DNA of 64,000 nt from Actinernus sp. WN-2022 (Eukaryota > Cnidaria > Anthozoa > Actiniaria > Actinernidae): the NCBI GenBank assembly GCA_030867875.1, contig JAOWCC010000091.1, positions 1,301,464-1,365,463 on the forward strand, given 5' to 3'. Within the stretch, counting starts at the first letter, position 1; the number at the start of each line of letters is the position of its first letter. Made by a program: the position numbers and the translations under genes. The notes under the pieces are model-generated. The model did no database searches. It was not told where the DNA came from and was given only the letters and a program-made list of their open reading frames with translations. Positions 54,226 through 64,000 of this stretch are shown piece by piece.

Positions 54226-54440
54226 TAAAGGGACACTGTCAACCAAAGCAATGCGAATTTCTCCCTTGACCAAACTATGCTTTCTGGTTATACTGGAGAA
54301 ATTCCAAGAAAGGAAGGACGAAATTTACGTTGACATATGCAAGGTGTTTCTATTCAATTGAAGGGCTGGGTGCTATTTTTTTGTATTTTCATTTTAATGC
54401 AGTGTGAAGGTTCAGTATGACTGACAGTACCCCTTCAATA
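54226..54440. repeat. MITE with AAAGGGACACTGTC ends
   Basis: The left end AAAGGGACACTGTCAACC is matched at the right by GACTGACAGTACCCCTTCAA in inverse orientation. It lies downstream of the HECT gene stop codon. Confidence 0.45.
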
Positions 54441-54541
54441 AGGGTCTTCATTTGTCAGTGTAAATGAATGCTTCATATGTAAATGAGTGCTTAATTGCTG
54501 GGGTGCCAAGTTACTCAGTTAATTGATCAAAAACTGATAGA

Positions 54542-57500
54542 CTACACTATCATAAAACCCTGGCCTTCAACTTCAATTGCTTTGTTGAACATGTTTTTGA
54601 AGCTTTCATATGATGTATGGCAAGTTGGCAAGTGAAGCATCCCAGTACAGGTATTGACTTTGGGGAAGACTGCCCTGGGGTCTCTATGAAAACCCACTGC
54701 AATTGACTTGGTAGATCTTGTTACATGAGGTGAGGCCGTACAGAACATCAAAAACTTTGGCGTACAACAAGTAGTGTCACCTGTAGCAAAACAAAACATG
54801 ATACTAGTAAGTAAATAACTTAGCTTTGATGTTTTGGAAAAAAAAATGGGGGAAAAAATCATGGGTTCTTGTTCCTGGAACAAGTGAAATTTAGAGGGCT
54901 GTACTATTGTCAGTTATTAATGCAGTATTACCTGGGAGGGTATTCTTCTCTTCACAATCATTTATATAGTCTTGAAGGAAACCATATGCTCTATGCTTAT
55001 TTGGTTCCAGTGGCTGAGGCTCATCATCTTCAAGAACTAACATATCAAGAACAACTGCTTTTGGTATCATGACATCACTCTCTGTAGGGAATACCAATGG
55101 AGAAACACAAGGGTGGCTTTTGATAAGTTCTGTTAATGACAAGGTTTTCATCCCCTTTATGATGTCATCTATTTCGTACTTTCTCTTTAGAATAACATGG
55201 TGTAGTAGGATCTGTTGCACAGCCTTGTCTTTGTTCTTGGCTTGCAGTTTTGGGACACCAGCTTGGTCTAACGTATCTAGCAACAAACTGTCGTTCTTCC
55301 ACAATTTGGTGAGTTCATCATCGGGTGAAGCGATTATTCTACCAACTTGTTCTTGAATCTCTACATCGGGTATGTCTTCAGTTGTGATACTAGCAGCAGC
55401 TATGTCCAAATCTTCTGTCTCAATATATTTGACAATTCCCCGACACATTCCAACAAAGCCACTCCCACCATGTATTAGAGAATGTGCAATTAACTTTCCA
55501 ACCAGGAAATAATTACCATCCTCAAGTATATCCCAGTCATGAACAGGTACGAGGTGATTAACTTGCCCCGTAAATAGCCTACAACTGTTTTCTATTTCCT
55601 GGGTGCAAGAATTCAAGGCAAGGAAAAAGAACTCACGACTTGGTCCACCAGCATCACTGCCCAGTTCATGGATACCATGGCCTTTAAACACCACATTTGG
55701 GACTGCTTTTAATTTGTTCTTGTCCATTCTTTTGTAGATCAACCTTACTTGTTTGAACATGCTTTCCTCACGATTTACATATATTGTGTTTGTTGGGATT
55801 GTTAGATCAACAATGCTGTTTGCATAATCGTTGAACATCTTCTCACGTTCACAGCTGGAATTACATGTTGATGGTTCTATTGATGTTGATATTTCTAATG
55901 AGAATGAAAAGGGAAAATCGTTAACCAAAGGAAAGCCTTGCTATATTGTAATTTCTGCATGTCTCTGAGTGTGTATATATGTAGCCTGCTATGCAGACAT
56001 ATTTTTTCACTCAGAAATTCGAAGAAAAAGTAATGTCTGCTTACCCGAGCGCTTAATTAGTTTCCAATATGCACACCTCATTGTGTTATGGTAGTTAAGC
56101 GACTGAAACTCTGTAGGCCATGCAAGAAATCTTAAAGTGTGAAATCTTCAAGTGTGAAATCTTCAAGTGTGAAAATCTAAGTACTTAAACAACCAGCCGT
56201 TCTTTGAGAATTGCACTATAGCATGACTGAGTGATTTTTTGATGAGTGAAATGCTAATGTACATTCAAATCTGAAAATTCAATATGGCTCGAATGGAAGA
56301 CTAAAAAAAACACAATTAAGTAGACTGAAACTAAAAGAACTGTTTGGCCTGTACTGAAACAACATGTTCTTGAGGTTTACTTTAAAGTGCCAGTAGCGCC
56401 ATAAAACAACATGAACTCTTTTTGCCCCAAATTATATTCTTAGTTGTTTAACTTACTTTTCTTTGAGAGGCAGGAGCAGAAATTAAACTAGAATAAATGC
56501 TACCCGAATTGCGGGATTGATTCATCTTGTGATGTCACAAAGAAAACCTACATGATTCTATTGTAGTAGTTTTCTCTAGGAAGGGATTTGATTCATCTTA
56601 TGACGTCACAGGATCCATGAAAAGTAATATTACGAAATTTGCAAGATTAATACCTTTTTGTGAGAAACAAACACAATAGTACAATATAAAAAAGTCTCAT
56701 TACTGACAGATATTTCTGTGATGAGTTTTTTTAAATTGCCCCTTATTGCACACATCTCAATTCAGTTAAGAACCTTATGAAAAACACTGTTTGGAAGAAC
56801 AAGCATTGATTGCCACTGCAACTTATTTAGTAGTAATATTTGGTGTTGTTGATGTTGGTTGATGTTGAAATTGCTGTAATAATAACTGAAGGGCTGTGTG
56901 CAAAAAGGGTGTAAGTGACTCTTGATCACATTCTAAATTTTCCCATAGAAAACAAAGCAATCAAAGGAGAATTTACAATTTGATCAGGAGATACTTATGC
57001 CCTTTTTGCACACAACCCTTCAATTATTTTCAATGTCATGAAGGAAATGACAAGTACTCATGATAAATTTAACTTTTCATTCATACCTTTCTTTTGGTTT
57101 TGCTCCTCACAAACAGCATTGACAGCTTCATTGCTGTCTAGAGCATCTCCTGCAGCACGTTTTAAGTGGGCTTCATCAATGTCAGGAAACATGTTCTTCA
57201 AAACGTTTAAGATATCCTCCTAAAATCAAGATTGCATGATTTTATTAATTAATACTCCAAATAAATCCTACTAAAATGCACACTTGGCTCATTTACAACA
57301 GGACTGCTGAAACCACTTCCATTGATAAGGTGAACATATTCCACTGGAAAATGAAAATAATGCATTAACTTTGTCAACTTATTTTTGACATTTATCCAGG
57401 CACACAATTTATTCATTCCCATATAAGACTTGGATGCCAGAACTAATCAAACGAATTTGCATCACCACTTGAGCACATTGAAATACTATTGTGCAACACA

Positions 57501-60500
57501 CTGATTGGTGCAAATTGTAACAGCGTGACAAAACATGATTTGTAAAAGCTTGATAGTCGATAGATTTTTACACAAACAAATATCACTCTGTAACATAAGT
57601 AATCAAACATGATGCTGAAACAAGAGGAGTATTCAACATAGAAAACAAGTTTAGTGTGTACATGACAAGAATTATAGTTAATTATGTACCTCGGTTTCAT
57701 AAGTGCAAGCAAGAGGGGATCTGACATTAATATTGTCAGCTGCAGTTGGTCCTTCTGCACCTATCACCTTCCAATAAAAAAACACCATTTAGTAGCGATT
57801 CTAACACAAATGATAATAAAATGATAGTGCTAACGAATTTTGAAGGCATCAATATTGATAATGTCAGTGGAAGTGTTATTTGTTGACAATAACTGTGCAA
57901 AGTAGCAATTTACACCTGCATATCTAAGTATTTTATTATTTGTTTGCCACAGTGTACAATAAAATAAACAGTATAATTTGTGGGGGGGGGGGGGGGGGAC
58001 AGTGACGAGGAAGCCTAAACGAGAAACCGTAAGGCTTATGGAAGTTCAGGCTTTCCCTTACATACGAGATTACAAATAATTAAATAAACATTACAGGAGA
58101 TGGCGGTTACATATATTAAAGCTAAGATAGACAAGGGAGCTCTGTACATACATTACAGCAAGAGAGTATATAGACAAGGAAGCTGTATTCTAGATGGCAG
58201 TAATTCAGTTGTCAATATGACGTTAATAAGAATATTTTAAAGTTCGATTTAAAGTTTTTTAAGCTAGAAGAATTTGTCAACTCATCGTTTAATGAGTTCC
58301 AAAGTTGCGGGCCTTGATATTTAATGCAAAATTGTTTGAGTCTAGTTCTACAAAAGTGGGAACGAAGTCTAGAAGCATTTCTGGTATTATAATTATGTAA
58401 TTGTTTGCCGGAAGTAAACAGACCATTGAAACTAGAAGGAAGTCAATGATTAGAATAAGAGTACATAAAAATGCCAGTTTGCAGTGAATTGATTTCAAAG
58501 ACTTTCAATATCTCTAATTGTTTAAAAATAGGACCTGAGGGAGCATCAAAATGTGTGTTTTCTATTGTCCTTACAACACGTTTTTTGTAGGAGCAGTAGT
58601 CTACGAAGATTAGTTGGGTAGGCTGAAGCCCAAACTATATTACAGTAATGCAAATATGGATAGATTAAAGAGTAGTATAGTGAAAGCAATGATTTGCTAG
58701 GTAAATAAATATCAGACAACAACAAAAATTTCCCATGAAGTACATGGATTCCTGCAATAACTTTCTTGTTGATTAATTTCAAGAGTTACACATACATCAT
58801 ATGAGCCTGGGACTAAAAGTCTATACCTCATTTCCACTAGTCAGATCAATAAGAGAATGGCTAGCTTTATGAACGAATTCTGATGTTGAACCACAGTCCT
58901 AGGACCAATAAAAAAAACAATATTTTATCTTGTGAAATTAAACCTGTTGTACTACTGCCTAAGTGTGTGATTTTCTAGCTCTAAATACCAGTGTTTTGCA
59001 TATCCCATTTCATTATGATCATATTGCTAAAAATCACACTGCATACATCCAAATGTTATAAGTGCTTTCTACGGACTCAATTGCACTGGCATAAATACCT
59101 TTACTGCAGAAGCTCTGCACTCCTTTTCTCTGTGGTTCTTTAGGTGACCATAATTCACTTTTTGACAACAAGTTATACACTCAACAGTAGGACCACCCTC
59201 AAGTTCAAACTGTGGTGTGTGGAAAATAAATAAATAATCACAAAAGAAAGAAAAGCATATACATGTACTGTCTTCATTACATGAATTCAGTGTACAAGTA
59301 AACAAAAAATGTATGAACTAGTATATTAATTATGTTTTCAAATAATTTGCATCTTAGAAAAACAATGCTAGCAAGGTATACATGTATAGATAAATGTATA
59401 AGTTATCAGGGGTTTCATTATTTATTGAGGGCTAGATAGTGTAAGATACATGTAAGGGGCAGGTATATTAAAATTCCAGTGTGCTTATATTAGTTTTATA
59501 TCATATTTTACCATCATAGCCAGTGCTTGCCACTTATAATGAAACCCCTGGCACATACATACATAACTACACTGTACATACATGTACACAGACCATTCTC
59601 ACATTATGATCTCTGAGTCAGCTAATTTGATGTCTATATCAATTTCAAAGCTGCCCCTCCATATGTGGGGCATTTTACAACTCAGTCCTCGTGGTTGGGC
59701 AGGTTTGGAGAGAGACTTTATACTCACCCCTTATAGGAAACCCACTAATTGGTATGAATTCATTACCACCAACTTTGGCCAGACTAATAAAAAATAAACA
59801 ATTTACAGGAAACACAGATTCAGGGGGTCATCCCATTTGTAAGTTACTTACAGAACACACCCCCACATCATTTTGCTTGTAATAAGAAAAAAAGTAATTT
59901 CTACTTGTACAAAATTTAGATGTAATTATAGACAAAAACCAAGTTGACTCACTTCATAGGATTGTGGGCTGAGGTCTAAGTCTTGTTGCAGGGGTCTTGC
60001 ATAGGTCACTGCTTGCCCAACACAGACAGTGCATCTGAGATAACGTATGGTATACCTAACCCTCTGGGCCAGGTGGGATGGTTGCAAGTTGCCTTTGTCC
60101 TCCACCACCTCCAACAGCATAGAGCAGCTCAACACCACCACCATCTTTCAGCTTGGGGCATTCATTTTCTAGCGCTTCGATGAACTGTTCATGTTTGAAA
60201 TACAACCTTCTTCCTCCCCAAGCCACTTTTTTGGAGATCCATTAACTGTTCCTTTGTTGGCGTGGTATCGTCCTTTACTCCACCAAGAATACAGAAATTA
60301 TGGGTCCAACTTTCTTTAGGTTTGAAATAAGGCGTGTATCTCCTTGATGCTTTTCCTTTTCCCTTCGTTTTCTCAGGTTCGGGATGGCGTGTTTGACTTC
60401 TGCCGGACGGGAAGGCACGCCTTTTAAGATTTTTAAAATACAAAAATTATCTAAGTAACATTTAAGTAAAATAACCTTAAGTAAAAATAACCTTCAATAA

Positions 60501-60777
60501 AAAGAATGTTACCTGAAGTTTTCGTTCGCTCTGATCTGAAAATCACTGCCGGCTTTCCTACAAGTATATCCAGAACTAGAGCCAACTCCAGTAGAGGAAC
60601 TAGAGCCAGTAGAGGCACTGCCATTATTGGCATTGCTACTGCCAGGGAAGCTAAACTTGAAATTCCCCTTGAAACTTCTTCAGATGATTGTAGACGATCA
60701 AGGTCATCAATCGCCGACTTCATAATAGCCGTCAAGTTACTGATAAGGCCCTTGCCGTCTTTCTCCTTTCCTTCCAT
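54542..60777 (-). CDS. HECT E3 ubiquitin ligase with zinc and CUE-like segments, carried by the transposon
   Basis: Eight exons read on the minus strand with matching GT/AG borders: 60777-60513, 60420-59953, 59209-59099, 58898-58827, 57767-57690, 57219-57087, 55894-54932, 54780-54542. Order: Ser/Gly-rich start; RRAFPSGRSQTRHPEPEKT; KLKDGGGVELL with YARPLQQDLDL; zinc-like CITCC...H-x3-C; CUE-like VLKNMFPDIDEAHLKRA (ubiquitin binding); HECT N-lobe (GHGIHELGSDAGGPSREFF); C-lobe with the catalytic cysteine in KVNTCTGMLHLP. HECT ligases take ubiquitin from an E2 onto this Cys before passing it to a target. The catalytic exons are intact; exons 1-2 show three 1-base shifts (about 60655, 60200, 60060). 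Related to fish/cnidarian G2E3-like genes. It starts about 110 bases from the right TIR. Confidence 0.75.
56884..57024. repeat. MITE copy 2 (ATTGAAGGGC family), decayed
   Basis: CTGAAGGGCTGTGTGCAAAA...TTTTTGCACACAACCCTTCA; the same family as 52038-52177 but with several mismatches between arms. In a HECT-gene intron. Confidence 0.75.
57982..57998. repeat. G17 homopolymer
   Basis: Seventeen consecutive G on the plus strand in a HECT-gene intron; likely length-unstable and error-prone in sequencing. Confidence 0.9.
58010..58790 (-). mobile_element. LINE 3' fragment in HECT-gene intron
   Basis: Minus-strand RT C-terminal region: LYYSLIYPYLHYCNIVWASA, then, after a frameshift, FDAPSGPIFKQLEILKVFE, HNYNTRNASRLRSHF and IKYQGPQLWNSLNDEL. 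Typical CR1/Jockey-like end. 5'-truncated. Confidence 0.75.
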
Positions 60778-60883
60778 TGCTACGGCAAGCAAAAACTGAG
60801 GAAGACACCTTAGACTTAGTAGCAAAGGCGCCCGGCCCAGCAAATATATTTCCCGCAAAATGGCGGGGAAATGATTACTTAGC

Positions 60884-61345
60884 CGTGAGACCCTGGGTGA
60901 CTAATGGGTGACACCGCAGGTAACACGTTGTGAAGGCGCATAGCCCGATAAAACAACAACGGCAATCCGATGAAATAAGACAACATCGCGATCCAATAAA
61001 ACAATGACACGATCGGATAAAACAACGTCACGACCCAATAAAACGTCAATACGGCCCAATAAAATGACAACACGACGCAATGAAACGTCCACACGACCCA
61101 ATAAAATGACAATGGTCACACGACCCAATAAAACGACATCACGACCCAATAAAATGACAACACGACCCAATAAAACGTCAATACGGCCCAATAAAATGAC
61201 AACACGACCCAATGAAACGTCAATACGGCCCAATAAAATGACAACACGACCCAATGAAACATCGACACGACCCAATAAAACGACACACGACCCAATAAAA
61301 CGTATAATCATGTAATGACATTTTTGACCCTGTTCACCCTTCATA
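60884..61345 (-). repeat. Right TIR of the 13-kb element
   Basis: Inverse of the left TIR with roughly 98% identity by eye, one ~21-bp unit fewer. On the plus strand each unit reads CGACCCAATAAAACG, giving 13 CCAAT boxes and repeated AATAAA pointing outward. Confidence 0.9.
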
Positions 61346-62697
61346 CATACCCATATACTTTAATCACTTTATTCTGATTCAGGCCCGTAGCCAGGATTTT
61401 TTTTTGTGTGTGGGGGGGTTCTCAGTACATTTTTGGTAACAGCTACCTCATTCTAAAATTCCTGGATCGATGATGGTTATTGGCTGAAAAATGTCATTGG
61501 CCGGGGGACCCAGGGCATGACAGCAAGCAGCGGATGCATTTTGTGGGGGGAGAGAAAGGGGAAAGAGAAGAGGGGAAAAGACGCCCTGGGCACCTGGGGC
61601 CAATCAGTGAGCTAGTTTGGGAACCATTACTACCAGCTTTTTACAGAGCAGATGCCCAAGGTGTCATTTCCCATCTTCCCTTTCCCTCCAAGTACCCCCA
61701 TTCCTGCTGCTCGACACAACACCCTGGGTCGCCCCACCATTCAAAGAGCTGACCACCAATCAGAGAGACCTTCCACAATATTTTATAGTTTCCAGAAAAA
61801 ATACCAAAGTTTGATATTATCATAAAAAGAAATTTAAGATTGGAGTCAGAAAATTCTGTTCTGAAATTGCTCAAAACAGAAATGGGTAAGTCGAACAAAT
61901 TATCTGCTCCCACATTTGGAAATTCTGAATGGGGTAGGAAAGGTTTTCAAGATAAAAAAAAATTGCTTTGCATGCGAAACCAGGCTCAGGGTGTCTCATT
62001 TGTGATGGTAGAACAAGGATAATTAGTTTCATAGGGTATCTAGAAATAGAAAGTAAAAATATGCAATTTGTGGTATGCCTAGAATGGTAGTGGATGAAAA
62101 AAACAATCCTATTGTTGAGAGGGGGTGCAGATATATTTTGGAATTGTGCAAATTTTATAAAATGCCATAAACTGTCCCTTTTAATTTTGTGGGACCTATA
62201 TGTCTGCTTACTAACAATGAAATGTTTCCCCCTTTCAATCCCACAATATTATGCAAAATCCAATATGGCGGCTTACTGGCAGTGAAATCTGACCCCCTTT
62301 CAATCAATATAACATAAAAGCAATATAAAAAGCTGTTTGTTTACCTTCTGACAGCATTGTATTGACTGAATGGTATGTTTCTTTTTAAAGAAACAAATTA
62401 AAATGTGTTTACATAAAACAGGAGTTTAGGGTTATTAAGACAGAATTTATGATGTTTCCACTTTCCATTCTGAATTTTCTAAGTCATCACCAAAAAGGCT
62501 TGAGCGTCAATTCTTTGTAAGAAAAAGAACTCTTTATTGATGTGCCATTATAGCCTGATATTGATTATGAGAACTCACGAGAAAGCCAATGCTGATTTTG
62601 AAACAATTTTCAATTTGTTACAAAAGGCTTTATGTATAAGTGATATTGTTTTGGATGATTTACTTGAGGGTCATACATACATCCTATTATTATCCAC
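61346..62697. other. No gene seen
   Basis: 61,346-61,351 is the right CATACC duplication. The rest is repeat-like (GGCCCGTAGCCAGGATTTTT near 61,382; G- and A-rich runs). Frames at 61480-61752 lack any motif and look like repeat by-products. Confidence 0.4.
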
Positions 62698-63122
62698 AGG
62701 CCACTGAGCTTAACCCCACCGCAAAGGCTGTGAAAGTTGGGATCGAGGAGGAAGACGTAGCCAAAAGGATCCTGAAGACAAGAGGGCCTTATACAACAGC
62801 ACGCCGTGTGTCAATCAGCTTTCCATCCTCTTGTCGGCCCCGCCTCAACATGGTGCAGGCATCAATGCAAAAGTTGCAAGAGGAGGGATTAGGCACTCGT
62901 AAGGTGCTAAACAAGCTAAATTTATTTTACAAGGAATTGCCTAATAATGATCTGCAGGCTAAGCTTGCGAAGTATGACATTTCCCAAGATGATTATTTAA
63001 CAAGTTTTCTAGAAATGGTTGACAGGATAACTGCAGGTAATGTAGCTACCATTTTAAATAGCCATCCAAATGAAGAGGAGCTGGATAGATTTTTAGCCAG
63101 AGACCTCCCAGTAGTATTATAA
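62698..63122 (+). CDS. C-terminal exon of an unrecognised gene
   Basis: Opens after a clean TTATTATCCACAG acceptor at ATELNPTAKAVKVGIEEEDV and runs to TAA at 63122. It includes KRILKTRGPYTTARRVSISF and a helical region EEGLGTRKVLNKLNLFYKEL. Smooth codon usage, no stops. I do not recognise the family with confidence; the TRGPY...AR block feels like a cnidarian transposon-associated protein. Upstream exons were not found before the right end of the 13-kb element. Confidence 0.45.
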
Positions 63123-64000
63123 ACTATACTATTATTGATGGTACACACATGACTAAAAGATAGCTCTTCTTTCCTTTATAGCCCGGGTGCCAGCGGCCAG
63201 AAAGGGGGTTAAAAAACGAGTTTGTTTACTCGGAAAGCTGACCGGAATTTGACCACCCAGGAATGCTCCTCTAACATTGAGGAGTAGTGCTTGGGTGGGT
63301 GGTGCTTGGGTCACTTAGTAATGACCAAACTATACATTCGTGTCGATCATTTACTATTTTTATATATTTATTCCCTTTTTTTTAGAAAGAATGGGGCACT
63401 TTTGCGACGTTTGACAAGTAGTGAAAATGCTATTGACAGTGTGGTTATTCTAATGTTTATTTGATAAAACACGTTCGGGGAGCTACACTTAGTTCAGAAA
63501 CGGGTAATCATTGACCTCTAGAAAAGGATCGAACAACAATGCCAAAAGCGGAACGCGAAGTAGGTTATTTACACCAGTACGAGAGCACAAGTACAAAAGC
63601 TTAATTTACTCTGATCCTCCTTAGGGAACATCGAGAAGGTCGTATTTTGGCGCTATTTCAACTTCTCGATTGTTTTTCTAAACGTTCTGACTACAGCACA
63701 TCGACTGATCTCGCTCCGCTACATATTGCACTGATGCATATGTGTGGCCAGTGCCAAGATTTTGAAATGGTTTATAGTTTACATGGTCGAAAACAGCTTC
63801 GATACTGTATACTTGAAAGCTATGACAGGAGTCGGAAAAATATGTTCGCCAATATATTATTATTATTTCAGCAGTTTTTGTACATTCTAATTTATCCTGT
63901 TTCTTGTTTGCAGCCTCATGCTGCAGCCATTTCTTTTTAGTTCTGTCTTTTTTTCGCCGGTTTTGTTGTTCGGATAGCGTATACCAACATGTTTAAAAAA
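63123..64000. other. No confident gene
   Basis: The (+) frame at 63647-63940 shows no domain. No repeats recognised apart from short TTATTATT runs. Confidence 0.4.

Larger units (their letters stand above)
48194..61345. mobile_element. IS3EU-like DNA transposon, 13,152 bp, with ubiquitin-ligase gene
   Basis: Both ends start TATGAAGGGTGAACAGGGTC and lie in perfect CATACC direct repeats (48188-48193; 61346-61351), a 6-bp target duplication. Terminal inverted repeats of about 479 (left) and 462 (right) bases are near-identical apart from one extra ~21-bp unit on the left. Inside are an integrase-core transposase gene (+) and a multi-exon HECT-type E3 ligase gene (-), convergent. IS3EU is, as I recall, the eukaryotic group with IS3-like integrase and ~6-bp duplications; the family name is therefore tentative. 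Later insertions inside: several MITEs, a ~1-kb repeat with SINE, a LINE fragment. Near-identical ends argue for a recent insertion. Confidence 0.8.

Noticed and set aside
37269..61395. GGCCGTAGC(T/C)A words at about 37,271, 39,215 and 61,382
   Set aside because: Probably ends of a common dispersed repeat, but the shared stretch is too short to define an element here.
61480..61752. 90-codon (+) frame
   Set aside because: Low-complexity, repeat-like composition and no recognisable motif.

Overview
This is a eukaryotic, AT-rich, repeat-dense window and most likely comes from an anthozoan cnidarian such as a stony coral or relative. The assignment is an inference. It rests on spliced genes with GT/AG borders, nested MITEs, non-LTR and DIRS-type retroelements, an ISL2EU transposon, an IS3EU-like integrase transposon, and several transposon-associated protein families that I know as expanded in Cnidaria (the DUF6589 family, a C2H2-like/tyrosine-recombinase-like family, HECT ligases with a CUE-like segment). 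No tRNA, rRNA or obvious single-copy host gene was seen. Almost every coding region is mobile or mobile-derived.

Layout. 0.2-6 kb: end of a DUF6589-family gene (+), a RecQ-like helicase and a Crypton-like tyrosine recombinase (-), all broken. 6.8-10.25 kb: two exons of a decayed gene (-) with a decayed integrase between them. 10.3-14.9 kb: a compact, CpG-rich block of unrecognised genes: two related divergent gene pairs, a long broken protein with a weak replication-initiator-like motif, a cysteine-rich small protein and an iterated repeat. 15-20 kb: MITEs, tandem repeats and a gene with tandem RING-like units. 20.6-25.4 kb: a damaged full-length LINE, then a MITE-like element interrupted by a truncated LINE and another MITE. 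26-29 kb: fragments and a 446-bp element with palindromic direct terminal repeats. 30.0-36.5 kb: a complete ISL2EU transposon (94-bp TIRs, TA target duplication, intact THAP/DDE transposase, YqaJ-SWIM-SAP partner gene). 36.5-41.7 kb: MITEs and LINE fragments. 41.7-47.3 kb: a DIRS-like element (gag end, intact RT-RNase H, broken recombinase) with an antisense SGNH-hydrolase ORF. 48.19-61.35 kb: a 13,152-bp IS3EU-like transposon with ~470-bp near-identical TIRs made of ~21-bp CCAAT units and a 6-bp target duplication. 61.4-64 kb: one unrecognised exon.

How the parts work together. In the 13-kb element, the transposase gene starts just inside the left TIR and a Zn/CUE/HECT E3 ubiquitin-ligase gene starts just inside the right TIR, so each TIR looks like the promoter of the gene pointing inward from it. 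The ISL2EU element uses a similar plan: the start codon of its nuclease gene lies inside the right TIR. Many ORFs carry single-base frameshifts or single stops. These may be true decay, or in part homopolymer errors of a long-read assembly; the sequence alone cannot separate the two.
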